In this document: piece after piece, positions 1 to 8,046 of the stretch
Layout of the letters: every line of letters begins with the position of its first letter
Numbering within the stretch: position 1 is the first letter of the stretch
Position numbers and translations under genes: made by a program
Source of the DNA: Bacteroidota bacterium
GTDB lineage: Bacteria > Bacteroidota > Bacteroidia > Flavobacteriales > Weeksellaceae
Assembly (NCBI GenBank): GCA_023420435.1
Contig: JAEZWE010000113.1
Span: 1 to 10,212, forward strand
Reading direction: 5' to 3'
Length of the DNA: 10,212 nucleotides
The notes under the pieces: model-generated
What the model was told of the DNA's origin: nothing
Seen by the model: the letters and a program-made list of their open reading frames with translations, nothing else
Databases searched by the model: none

Positions 1-452
1 CGATTGGGCAGCCTTATCTTTCACCAAAAGATTTTTTTATTTCCATAACGCATTCTTTCCCGTATGCTTCACTGGCCATTTCTAAAAAGAGGGTAGGTAT
101 TGATATAGAAAAAATTATGCCCAAAATCTTACGAATTAAAAATAAATTTGTTCATCCCAATGAAATTTGCTGGACGGAAAATGAAAATGAGGTAGAATTT
201 TTAACGGTAATTTGGGTGATTAAAGAGGCACTTTATAAACTTCATCCCAGTAAATTTTGGTCGCTAAAAAAAAACTATGAGGTTGAAAAGTTTTGTCTAA
301 ATGATCTTTCAGCGGTTAAATGCCGTGTTTTTGATGCTGATTTTGAAGACCAATACATCGCTAAAGTAATGAAAATAGATGCACTTTACTTTGCCATTAT
401 TGAAGAAAATCATCAGATTAATTTTAAGATCCCAGCGTCGTCTCCTTTTTAA
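1..452 (+). CDS. 4'-phosphopantetheinyl transferase superfamily protein, 5'-truncated by window edge
   Basis: The open frame enters from the left edge (first whole codon at position 3) and gives 149 visible residues before the TAA at 450-452. The ATG at 117 is internal, because conserved sequence lies upstream of it. Visible motifs are ISITHSF near residues 13-19, VGIDIEKI at 31-38 and WVIKEALYK at 71-79. Family knowledge: D34, E36 and E75 would be the Mg2+/CoA ligands, and the W-x-x-KEA-x-x-K signature is typical of Sfp/AcpT-type enzymes. These move 4'-phosphopantetheine from CoA onto a serine of an acyl or peptidyl carrier protein in the cytoplasm. The Sfp-like family is about 200 residues or more, so roughly 50-60 N-terminal residues are probably outside the window. 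The 3' end overlaps the convergent FUSC gene by 29 bp. The carrier-protein partner cannot be told from the window. Confidence 0.88.
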   Translation, partial: IGQPYLSPKDFFISITHSFPYASLAISKKRVGIDIEKIMPKILRIKNKFVHPNEICWTENENEVEFLTVIWVIKEALYKLHPSKFWSLKKNYEVEKFCLNDLSAVKCRVFDADFEDQYIAKVMKIDALYFAIIEENHQINFKIPASSPF

Positions 453-2682
453 AAATTTGATAGTTTTCTACTACTTTACGTTGTTCGTGGGTAACGTCTG
501 AAAGAAGCTCTAATATTTCACGAATATTTTTGAGCTGTGTTAATCTGCTAATTCTCTGTGGATCACGAAGATTAAAAGGTTCGTTTTCACTGATTTCATT
601 TTTGCGCTTTTCGAGCAAATCTTCAATAGTATCTGTAGGATTAATGCTGGAGGAATTTATATTTTCAATATTCAAATGGTTATTCTCTAAAAGATCTAGT
701 GTAGTTTCCATTTCGGAAGAAATTTTTCTTTCCCAATTTTCGAAATCAATTTCATTAAAATCGATATCAGTGGAAGAAAACTGTGAAAGCGACGCGGTGT
801 AAGCAGTAATTAAATGTGCGGTGTTCACGAATTGATGTACCGATTCTAATTTTTGCTGCTGGTTTTTAGGATCGGAAAGCATTCTTTGAAAATTGTCGGA
901 TAAATTTGCCAAGCTGATAATGGCATCTTTTCTCCGGACTTTATAATTTACGGTGGTGGTTTTATTTTCAAAATTTTTAATCACCGTTTTAAAATACTGA
1001 AGATTATCGGCAGCAGATTTTTTCATCAGGGTTAAATTTTGCGTGTGTTCCCAAACCGGAAGTACGAAATAAGAAATTAAAAAAGCAATAACTCCAGCAA
1101 TAGCGGTATCTAAAATACGGTCTTTAAAAATTTGATTGACATTTCCGGGATTCAGAAAATTGAAAGTGATGAAAATATAAATCGTCATGAAAAAAACTGC
1201 CCAAGCATATTTTTCTTTTAAGAAAGCAAAACAAAGAATCATATTGGTGAGCAAAAGCGCTAAAAGTACAGCATTATTATGGACAAAAATTAAAATAAAA
1301 TAAGCCACCACAGCTCCAGAAATGGTTCCGTATAAACGAAGTAAATTTCGGTGTTTTGTAGTGCTGTAAGCAGGCCTCATAATGGCAATAATGGTAATGA
1401 GAATCCAATACGAATGGCCAATTCCAAGAAAACTTAATTTTGAAATAGAGTAGCCAATTAATAATGCAGCGGTGATACGAATGGCGTGTCGAAAATGAGA
1501 AGATTTTAAAGAAAAATTATTAAAAAATACTTTTGAATTGAGCTTTTCCTGTTTAGGAATAAATTTTTCAAAATCCAAACCGGTGGATAATGATTTTGCC
1601 AATTTGGAATCTTGTGAAAGTACTTTATGGATCGTTTTTACATCATCACTAATTTGGGTGATACGAAGAACCGTCATCCTAAGCATCATAAAATTTTCAA
1701 AATTTTCGGAAGATAATTTGTGGTTTCGCAAGTCGAAATAAGCATCATAAACCTTTTGGATTTTTTCATCAATCAAAGAATCGGAATGTTTTTTTTGTCC
1801 GATTTGAAGGTTGATTCCGATGTCTTCCAATTCGTTGGCTAACTCTAATAAAAATTCATGAATTTTTTTCAGTACATCATAATGATCGAAGTTTTCATGT
1901 AATTTTTTATAATCTTGATCTGAGGTAATCAGTTTTTCATAAAAATCAATGGAATGGAGAAACATCAGCATCAAAAGCCGGCTATAAGTAGTGGATTCGT
2001 TAACAATGGTTCTTGTTTTAAAAACGACTTCACGTGTTTCTTCCTGTAGATTTTTGATGTTTATTTGTTTTGAAATAACTTCAGGATATAGCGATTCGGG
2101 ATTGGCTTTTTCTTCATAAAATTTCGCTTTTATTCGAAGATAATCAGCGAGTTGCAAATAATTTTCGCCAATAAGTTGACTGGCAAGTTTGTAAGGTTGA
2201 ATTCTTGAAACAATAAGAAAAACAATAAAAAACCAGATACAGCCAAAAAGAAAAATAAAAAGACTTTTCCAAATACTTTCTCCTGTTAAGTGTCCGTCAA
2301 CAAAAATGGAAAAAACTACTAAGGTAAGTCCGCCAACTGCTGCAAAACGCTGTCCATAAACCCCAATCATGGAGAAAAAAATTCCAAATAAGATAATTTC
2401 AATAAAAATTAAAGGGGGAAAATCTTTCAGTACACTGGCAATAACGGCTACAGCAAAAAAAGAAACAATGGAAAGAAGCATGGCATTTCTTCGGCGTATA
2501 AAAGGACCTGCCATGTCTGCTAAACCCACAAAACTGGTGCCTAAAGGAAATAGGAAAAACTCTTTTAAAATTCCAAAATAAGCCAGAATAATACTCGGAA
2601 TTACGATGGCTAAAGCAATACGAGTTCCGGAATAAATATATTGGCTGGTTACAAATTTTTGTAATTCTTTAGTGTAATTCAA
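424..2682 (-). CDS. FUSC family (YccS/YhfK-like) inner-membrane protein
   Basis: The 752-residue protein has the duplicated FUSC layout. A first hydrophobic block of about six helices spans residues 19-158. A long charged, helical, probably cytoplasmic stretch follows (about 165-395), then a second six-helix block (about 400-541) and a soluble, coiled-coil-prone tail (about 545-752). The second block carries the FUSC_2-type segment with SYWILITIIAIMRPAYS at 425-440. Family knowledge: relatives include E. coli YccS/YhfK, the AaeB efflux component and plant ALMT-like proteins; the Bacteroidetes members have no firmly established substrate, so transport or efflux is only inferred. The start is read as TTG at 2680-2682, because no in-frame ATG lies upstream and the first internal Met (M57) would remove the first membrane helix. 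The gene sits downstream of the porV terminator and is probably transcribed alone. Its end overlaps the convergent transferase gene. Confidence 0.85.
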   Translation of the reverse strand: MNYTKELQKFVTSQYIYSGTRIALAIVIPSIILAYFGILKEFFLFPLGTSFVGLADMAGPFIRRRNAMLLSIVSFFAVAVIASVLKDFPPLIFIEIILFGIFFSMIGVYGQRFAAVGGLTLVVFSIFVDGHLTGESIWKSLFIFLFGCIWFFIVFLIVSRIQPYKLASQLIGENYLQLADYLRIKAKFYEEKANPESLYPEVISKQINIKNLQEETREVVFKTRTIVNESTTYSRLLMLMFLHSIDFYEKLITSDQDYKKLHENFDHYDVLKKIHEFLLELANELEDIGINLQIGQKKHSDSLIDEKIQKVYDAYFDLRNHKLSSENFENFMMLRMTVLRITQISDDVKTIHKVLSQDSKLAKSLSTGLDFEKFIPKQEKLNSKVFFNNFSLKSSHFRHAIRITAALLIGYSISKLSFLGIGHSYWILITIIAIMRPAYSTTKHRNLLRLYGTISGAVVAYFILIFVHNNAVLLALLLTNMILCFAFLKEKYAWAVFFMTIYIFITFNFLNPGNVNQIFKDRILDTAIAGVIAFLISYFVLPVWEHTQNLTLMKKSAADNLQYFKTVIKNFENKTTTVNYKVRRKDAIISLANLSDNFQRMLSDPKNQQQKLESVHQFVNTAHLITAYTASLSQFSSTDIDFNEIDFENWERKISSEMETTLDLLENNHLNIENINSSSINPTDTIEDLLEKRKNEISENEPFNLRDPQRISRLTQLKNIREILELLSDVTHEQRKVVENYQIFKKETTLGS

Positions 2683-2699
2683 AAGAAAGGGGTTTACTG

Positions 2700-2707
2700 C
2701 AAAATTA
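2700..2707 (-). promoter_or_regulatory. Candidate Bacteroidetes -7 promoter element for the FUSC gene
   Basis: On the minus strand these bases read TAATTTTG, an exact match to the TAnnTTTG -7 consensus of Bacteroidetes sigma factor promoters. It lies between the porV terminator and the TTG start, where a promoter is needed. Transcription would begin about 11-14 nt before the start codon. No TTG (-33) element is present 17-23 nt upstream, and the region is very A/T-rich, so a chance match is possible. Confidence 0.4.
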
Positions 2708-2742
2708 AGTGATACAATTTTAAATTTTATAATTTTTAAAAT

Positions 2743-2772
2743 AAAAAAATCTGCCCGAAAGCAGATTTTTTT
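2743..2772 (-). terminator. Intrinsic terminator downstream of porV
   Basis: A perfect 12-bp inverted repeat (2743-2754 with 2761-2772) has a 6-nt loop. Its core is ATCTGC/GCAGAT, flanked by A and T runs that supply the U-tract. It starts 18 bp past the porV stop codon. Because the flanks are symmetrical A/T runs it could work in both directions, but the only convergent gene is far away, so the main role is to end the porU-porV transcript before the FUSC gene. Confidence 0.85.
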
Positions 2773-2789
2773 TGTATTTGTGAGGTGAT

Positions 2790-3962
2790 TTAGTAATCAG
2801 ATGCGTTCATTGTTTCTTCACCAATATGCCATGTTAAACCAAATCGAAGGGTATTATCCAACGCGGTATTGATTTTTGATGTGTTGATAAGATAAGAAAC
2901 GTCTAATGAAAAAGCGTTGTATTTCAACCCTAAACCAGCAGTTGCGAATTGTCTGGCTCCTTGTTCTTCACTTTCGTGGAAATAACCGCCTCTAACGAAA
3001 AATGCATTGTCATAAGAATATTCTGCTGCTCCTGAAAGCATTAAGCTTTTTTTGTTGTTGAAAGATTTTCCAATTCCTTCCATTACACCAACATCCGGAA
3101 CTTCATAAATTGGGTTTCCGGTTACCGGATCTACACTTACCAATTCGGAACCTGGAACTAATAATTTTGAACCTTCAACACTTAAGCTTACTTTGTTCAT
3201 GTCATCTAACATCATGTCGTAACCAATTCCTAATCTTGCCATTGTCGGAAGATATGATCTGGATTGATCATCCCCTGTATAATCCAACTTAGGACCTAAA
3301 TTTTGAATTGCCCAACCTGCGTTGATTCTGTTATCCATTCCACCCATTCCTGAAAAAGTAGGAGAGGTGAAATATCCTGATAAATCTACAGCAAAAGAGT
3401 TTGCGGGCTTTAAGGTGGTATTTGAATTGAATCCTCCAGATAAATCGGAACGGATAAATCTACCTGTAACAGCCATGGAATAAGTGTCTGCCAACTTCAA
3501 ACCATAAGCAATATCAATGGCAAATTCATTTGGTTTCGCGGTTCCAAGATCTGCAATTAAATTATTGGGTCCTGCAATGTCGGTAAGTTGAACTTCACCC
3601 ATATTAAAATAATAGATACTTGCAGAAATGGTAGATCTTTCTTCTTGTCCTAAAAATCTGAAATAGGAACCGTACAATAAGAAAACATCATTAGTAAGTT
3701 TTCCCATGTATGGGGTATAGTTAACACCAAGACCTGAAGTAGTTCTTGCAAAAGGATATTTTGCAGCATTCCAAAATTGTGAAAAAACGTCTGCAGAGGT
3801 AACAACACCTTGATCACCCATACCTCCAGAACGAGCATCAGGAGCAACTCTTAGGAAAGGCGCACCCGTAAGAACTGGTCTTATAGCTGTATAATTCTGG
3901 GCTACAGCAGATAAACTGATCCCGAATCCAAGTGTTAAAAACAGCCTTTTTGTAAAATCCAT
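2790..3962 (-). CDS. porV: T9SS outer-membrane protein PorV (LptO), cargo shuttle
   Basis: The protein has 390 residues with a Sec signal peptide (charged MDFTKR, hydrophobic core, likely cleavage AVA|Q at residues 21/22). The mature start carries the PorV-typical segment FLRVAPDARSGGMGD, and the rest is aromatic, amphipathic strand sequence expected of a FadL-like 14-stranded beta-barrel. Family knowledge: PorV binds the C-terminal sorting domain of type IX cargo, plugs and unloads the SprA/Sov translocon, and delivers cargo to PorU in the attachment complex (PorU, PorV, PorQ, PorZ). The length matches the family. It follows porU on the same strand with a 46-bp gap lacking any hairpin, so co-transcription is likely, although a good promoter candidate also lies directly ahead of it. 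A strong terminator follows. The ATG start is supported by the intact signal peptide directly behind it. Confidence 0.95.
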   Translation of the reverse strand: MDFTKRLFLTLGFGISLSAVAQNYTAIRPVLTGAPFLRVAPDARSGGMGDQGVVTSADVFSQFWNAAKYPFARTTSGLGVNYTPYMGKLTNDVFLLYGSYFRFLGQEERSTISASIYYFNMGEVQLTDIAGPNNLIADLGTAKPNEFAIDIAYGLKLADTYSMAVTGRFIRSDLSGGFNSNTTLKPANSFAVDLSGYFTSPTFSGMGGMDNRINAGWAIQNLGPKLDYTGDDQSRSYLPTMARLGIGYDMMLDDMNKVSLSVEGSKLLVPGSELVSVDPVTGNPIYEVPDVGVMEGIGKSFNNKKSLMLSGAAEYSYDNAFFVRGGYFHESEEQGARQFATAGLGLKYNAFSLDVSYLINTSKINTALDNTLRFGLTWHIGEETMNASDY

Positions 3963-3983
3963 ATAATATTAATTTTTCGTTTT

Positions 3984-4017
3984 CAAATATATAATTTTTT
4001 TTTAAAACTTATTTCAA
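3984..4017 (-). promoter_or_regulatory. Candidate porV promoter (TTG -N23- TATATTTG)
   Basis: The minus strand reads TATATTTG at 3991-3984, an exact TAnnTTTG match. A TTG lies at 4017-4015, 23 nt upstream, at the outer edge of the usual 17-23 nt spacing. The TTG is a leucine codon at the end of porU. Transcription would start about 15-18 nt before the porV ATG. This is the best two-part promoter match in the window and suggests porV can be expressed apart from porU. Confidence 0.5.
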
Positions 4018-7000
4018 AATAACCATCTTCTCTGTTGCTGTTGCACCACCTTTACATTTTTCCTGGTTTTGGCTTCGAGCAAAAATTTTGAAAATATACG
4101 TTCCTTTTCCTACGGTATTTCCGTAATCGTCTCTACCATCCCATTCAATAGCTTGTCTTGGGGTGCGGAAACCTTGTAAAAATGGTTCTGCGGTGATGGA
4201 TTGAGATATGGTTTTTACCAATCTTCCCGAGATCGTAAATATCTGCACATTTACATCAAGGATGTCATCACAGTTATGCTCAAATTGAATGTATGTTTTA
4301 TTAGTAAATGGATTTGGCCAGTTTAGCGGTTTATTGATTACCAATTTTTGCTCTGCTTCATCTTTTACTATAAACCTCAACGTTTCTGTTGTCGAATTAT
4401 TGTTGATGTCCCAAACTTTAAATGTTAAAGTGTGTTCACCCACCGAAAGATTTCTGAAAGGATAGCTAACATTTCCTTTTTGATAATCTTTCAATGTTGC
4501 ATTAATACACCCATTTCCGTCTCCGGGAGAATAAAAATCATTTAAAACAATAGTGTTGATAATTTCACCGTCAAGATATACGGTAATATCGTGTCCAATT
4601 CCTGCACCGGTTGAATTAATCCCTGTATCATCTGTAACACAAGCGATAAGAATTGGATTTTGATCGGTAATTCCACCATCTACAAAATTGGTGTTATTCA
4701 TGTATAATTTTACTTGTGGAGGCGTATTGTCATTAATTCCGTTTGGATTGATATCTCCAACTTGATGTGGCGTATTATTAAAAACATCAAAAACGTCGTT
4801 GTCAGCATAAGCCAAGATTCTACCAGCTCCAACGGTGTAATTAATATCATAAGGCATATAAAATTCTACAGTAAATTGCCCATTAACAGCCATTCCGGAT
4901 GCTTTTACAATAGGCCCACCTTCTTCAGTGTAGTTTAGAACTGGTGTTAAGTCTCCAACATTATTTAAAGTAGTTTTATTTATTCTTTTATCAAAAATGT
5001 CAATTAGAACTTTTCCGTTAAAAGTATTGTCAATTCCACCACCAGCATTATTTACATGTCCGGTAATTTTTATAAAATCCAAAGCTCTTAATAAACCAGG
5101 AACTGGAGATTCGATATTATCAATGGCTAACAATCTTTTTGGTCGGCTCATTTTCATTGCTGGATCTCCTAAAAAGTTGACTTTTAAATGATCTGGATTG
5201 GCTCCAAAACTCTTCTTAGCCAGTAAAAATGAATTCCCAGTGGTGTCAAAATCATCATTGGTTAATTTAAACATTGAATTTGTGAAAATAGAACTAAAAG
5301 CAACACCATAGGACACATTAATTGCTCTACTAGAAGTAATCATGGTTGCAGCACCTCCGTTTTGATGTTTAATGAATTGTTCTCCAGTAGAAAAAGTAGC
5401 AGGTTCATCCCAAAGTGTAAATTCACAAGTAATGGTTGAAACTAATGGGAATCTGCTGAAAATACTATTGAAATTGTTAACATTTTGTACTTCTACACTC
5501 GTTAAGGTTCTTTTTTGTGACCAACCATTAATACCTCCGTGTCCAAAATAAAAAAGATATAAACTATTTCCAATATCATTGCTTATGGCTTGGTTTACTT
5601 CAGGATATCTTGGTCCTCCTGCGGTACTGACCATCGGAAAAGCATCTTGGTATAGTTTTCTAACATTATATTCTGGTTTATCAGTAGTTCCCTCAAAATT
5701 TGAAACTAAAATATTTTCTATAATATTATGAAATGGAGGTCCACTATCATTATCATCATCTACAACAAAATCAACTTTCATTTTCCAGTTTCCAAATGGT
5801 GTTCCTTTAGAAGGCATTTGGTTGTAATAAGCCAAGGTTTTATCAATCATCGCAATAGCTTCGGCAACATTTGCTGCCGGAATTCTTCCAACCGGAACAT
5901 CAGGTAAATTTCCTTGCAAATAATTGGTGGTTTGTGGCTTTGTCATTACAATATAATCATCCGTAACAAAAGAACTTACAAAATTTCCACTTTCTTCGCT
6001 TTGGTAACTGGAAACGATATTGAAATTATTTGGGATTCTGTTTTTATAATCATACGTGGCATCACCCAAAATAAAGACATACTTTAAAGTTCCCAAAGGA
6101 TTATTAAGCTTTGTAATAAAATCTCTTATTGCCGTTAAATCTTTACTTCCACTTCCAAACTCGTTATAAATATTGTTGATATTAACCACTTCCACATTAA
6201 AACTGCTGTTGTTTTCATAATAAGTGGCAATTCTATTAGCTTGAATCGCCATTTCTGGAGTAGTTAGGATTAAATAATCAACATTTTGTAATTGACTTAA
6301 ATTCGTGTTTTCAATTTTACCTTCAAAAGTTGGACTGAATGCCGCATCCGAACGAAATGCCACAAACTCATTATTGAAGTTTAGGCTGTTTGTTGTGTAA
6401 GCAAAATTAAAATTGGTATTTCCGGTAGCTTGGTTTACTCTTTTTGTGGCATTGGTGATATCACTAACATCCCAAATTTGCTCGATTCCTGAAGCGTTGG
6501 CAACGGAAAATCCATATTTTTGACCAGAACCACTTTGGAGAGAAAAATCTCTGAAATTCATTTGGGATCCATTAAAAGTTAGGGCATCTTTATACTGAAT
6601 TTCGATATAATCATTATAAAAAGCACCATTTGGATTTACAGAAATGTTGGGCGTGAAATTAAAAGCCAAGGAATTTCCAGTGATATTATTTAAAATTCCG
6701 GAAAATCGAAGTACGGTAAAATCTTGTCCACCAACTGAAATAGATTGAGGATTTTGCCCATTAACATTGAAAGCTAAAGAATTGCCCTGACTTTTCCAGC
6801 CAATAACCTGAGCTCTGAATCGTACTGCATCACCGGCTTGTAAGGGATTTGCTGTGGTTAGCGTAATGGTTTTTAAGCTTGTGAAAAAACTGTCATCTAC
6901 CCATATTCTTCCTAATTTTAATAAATTTACTTCATCATCATTAATTACTTGATAATTATCGAAACGGGAAATTAATGTTGTTGGAAGGGTTTCGTCAACA

Positions 7001-7884
7001 GGTTGAACTCTTTTTCCGGCTCCTTTATCAAAATTGATGAAATAATAAGCATAATCTTCATAAATATTTTTCACATTATTGCTGATGTCGCTTCGCGTTT
7101 CTCTCCTCTTGAAACCGGCTCCATTTGTGGTGTTGTAAAGATTGTAACCATTTGGTCCTTGTGCATAAAAAAGTGCATAATCTCCATCATTCCAAACGCC
7201 GTCCTCTTCACCAACAACTTGGATCGCATTTTCTTGCAATGCATCATATCGCCCATCCAAATTGTGTTCTGGTAGCATCAGACCACCATTTCCATAAATT
7301 CTGAAATTTTTCGGATTGATATTGTTGGCGTCAATTCCATTTGAAGATAAAAACTGTTTGGTGATTTTAAAAATACCGGATTTATCGACTTTTATTTTGT
7401 AAAAATTTCCCGCATCAAGAGGGTTGTTTGTTGTTCCATATTTCGCAGTGGATAAATTACTTAAAGAATTTTGGGCAACCTCCGACATATTGAAAGACGA
7501 TAATCTTAAAACTTTTCCGTTTTCAAGTTTGAAAAGCCCGATGTTTACAGATGCTGATCTACCTTTATCATCGTTGTGATAAGTTACAGAAATTAAATCA
7601 CTATCCCGTAAAGATGATTTATTTAAATCTTGTAATTCCTGGTCCGGAACAGTTTGCCAGTTTAGTCCGCTAATCCTTAAATCTCTTTCACCAACGGATT
7701 GTTTGAATGAAATCAACACATTATTTTGGTCGAAAACAAAACCTTCATTGCTAAAACTGGGAAGTTTAAGAGAGTAGTTTCCGTAAGATCGAACTTTAGC
7801 AGGCTCCCAATTAATGTTGATGGTTTGGGAAGACGCCAGCAAACTGCAAAAAATAAAAATAAAAGAAGAAAATGCTTGTTTCAT
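4009..7884 (-). CDS. porU: T9SS sortase PorU, C25 gingipain-like peptidase
   Basis: The 1291-residue protein begins with a signal peptide (MKQAFSSFIFIFCSLLASSQ). A large beta-rich N-terminal region (about 25-530) precedes a gingipain-fold C25 peptidase domain (about 535-911). Visible catalytic residues are H782 in YFGHGG and C820 in STITCEF. An acidic VVDDDNDSG stretch (D709-D713) looks like a metal-binding loop. Ig-like modules follow, then a C-terminal region (about 1183-1291) with WPNPF and a FlgD-like WDGRDDYGNTVGKGTY motif, resembling a type IX sorting domain. Family knowledge: PorU is the cell-surface sortase that removes the C-terminal domain of cargo and attaches it to anionic lipopolysaccharide or releases it, while keeping its own C-terminal domain. 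It is the first gene of the porU-porV unit and is divergent from gldJ. The length fits Flavobacterium PorU and is somewhat longer than that of Porphyromonas. Confidence 0.95.
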   Translation of the reverse strand: MKQAFSSFIFIFCSLLASSQTININWEPAKVRSYGNYSLKLPSFSNEGFVFDQNNVLISFKQSVGERDLRISGLNWQTVPDQELQDLNKSSLRDSDLISVTYHNDDKGRSASVNIGLFKLENGKVLRLSSFNMSEVAQNSLSNLSTAKYGTTNNPLDAGNFYKIKVDKSGIFKITKQFLSSNGIDANNINPKNFRIYGNGGLMLPEHNLDGRYDALQENAIQVVGEEDGVWNDGDYALFYAQGPNGYNLYNTTNGAGFKRRETRSDISNNVKNIYEDYAYYFINFDKGAGKRVQPVDETLPTTLISRFDNYQVINDDEVNLLKLGRIWVDDSFFTSLKTITLTTANPLQAGDAVRFRAQVIGWKSQGNSLAFNVNGQNPQSISVGGQDFTVLRFSGILNNITGNSLAFNFTPNISVNPNGAFYNDYIEIQYKDALTFNGSQMNFRDFSLQSGSGQKYGFSVANASGIEQIWDVSDITNATKRVNQATGNTNFNFAYTTNSLNFNNEFVAFRSDAAFSPTFEGKIENTNLSQLQNVDYLILTTPEMAIQANRIATYYENNSSFNVEVVNINNIYNEFGSGSKDLTAIRDFITKLNNPLGTLKYVFILGDATYDYKNRIPNNFNIVSSYQSEESGNFVSSFVTDDYIVMTKPQTTNYLQGNLPDVPVGRIPAANVAEAIAMIDKTLAYYNQMPSKGTPFGNWKMKVDFVVDDDNDSGPPFHNIIENILVSNFEGTTDKPEYNVRKLYQDAFPMVSTAGGPRYPEVNQAISNDIGNSLYLFYFGHGGINGWSQKRTLTSVEVQNVNNFNSIFSRFPLVSTITCEFTLWDEPATFSTGEQFIKHQNGGAATMITSSRAINVSYGVAFSSIFTNSMFKLTNDDFDTTGNSFLLAKKSFGANPDHLKVNFLGDPAMKMSRPKRLLAIDNIESPVPGLLRALDFIKITGHVNNAGGGIDNTFNGKVLIDIFDKRINKTTLNNVGDLTPVLNYTEEGGPIVKASGMAVNGQFTVEFYMPYDINYTVGAGRILAYADNDVFDVFNNTPHQVGDINPNGINDNTPPQVKLYMNNTNFVDGGITDQNPILIACVTDDTGINSTGAGIGHDITVYLDGEIINTIVLNDFYSPGDGNGCINATLKDYQKGNVSYPFRNLSVGEHTLTFKVWDINNNSTTETLRFIVKDEAEQKLVINKPLNWPNPFTNKTYIQFEHNCDDILDVNVQIFTISGRLVKTISQSITAEPFLQGFRTPRQAIEWDGRDDYGNTVGKGTYIFKIFARSQNQEKCKGGATATEKMVILK

Positions 7885-7958
7885 TTCAGAGGTTTATTCA
7901 ATATTACAAATTAAACGAAATTTTTAAAAAAATGATATGAGACAATAAAATAAATTTG

Positions 7959-7968
7959 AAAACGTTTT
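7959..7968. repeat. AAAACGTTTT palindrome, possible operator
   Basis: This is a perfect 10-bp palindrome with a central CG in an otherwise nearly G/C-free spacer. It is flanked by TTTG (7955-7958) and CAAA (7970-7973), which form a near-symmetric outer pair offset by half a base. The shape resembles LacI-type operators (central CG in an A/T-rich dyad). A regulator is not encoded nearby, and a chance palindrome in A/T-rich DNA is possible. Confidence 0.3.
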
Positions 7969-7989
7969 GCAAAAAAGTCAAAAGTTTTT

Positions 7990-8020
7990 TTGATTAATTA
8001 ATAAATTTATTATTTCTTTG
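7990..8020 (+). promoter_or_regulatory. Candidate gldJ promoter (TTG -N20- TTTCTTTG)
   Basis: A TTG at 7990-7992 is followed after 20 nt by TTTCTTTG at 8013-8020, which matches TAnnTTTG except for the second base. The spacing is within the 17-23 nt norm. Transcription would begin around 8025-8028, giving a leader of about 20 nt ahead of the ATG at 8047. The nearby TACTTTAG (8021-8028) is an alternative -7 element but has no TTG at suitable spacing. Confidence 0.4.
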
Positions 8021-8046
8021 TACTTTAGAAAATATTTATACCTACT

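Larger units (their letters stand above)
7885..8046. promoter_or_regulatory. Divergent porU/gldJ control region
   Basis: This 162-bp, very A/T-rich spacer must hold the start signals for porU (leftward) and gldJ (rightward). For porU only imperfect -7 matches are visible on the minus strand: TTAATTTG (7914-7907) and TAATATTG (7906-7899), each one base off TAnnTTTG and neither with a well-spaced TTG. The gldJ candidate is listed separately. A 10-bp palindrome, AAAACGTTTT, lies near the middle (7959-7968). I see no tRNA, small ORF or riboswitch-like structure. Confidence 0.55.

Noticed and set aside
117..452. Treating the ATG at 117 as the transferase start.
   Set aside because: The conserved ISITHSF and VGIDIEKI motifs are encoded upstream in the same frame without a stop, so the gene begins before the window.
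530..802. Plus-strand 90-codon open frame inside the FUSC gene.
   Set aside because: It is an antisense shadow of the charged C-terminal tail of the FUSC protein, is serine-rich from reversed codons and has no recognisable domain.
7003..7275. Plus- and minus-strand open frames inside porU (7003-7275 and 7071-7256).
   Set aside because: Both lie wholly within the continuous porU reading frame, and neither has family motifs or a promoter of its own.
7970..7992. A/T hairpin CAAAAAA...TTTTTTG upstream of gldJ, a possible terminator or attenuator.
   Set aside because: The stem is nearly all A-T with a 9-nt loop and lies ahead of the predicted gldJ start site, so it would not be in the transcript. 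It is expected by chance in such A/T-rich DNA.
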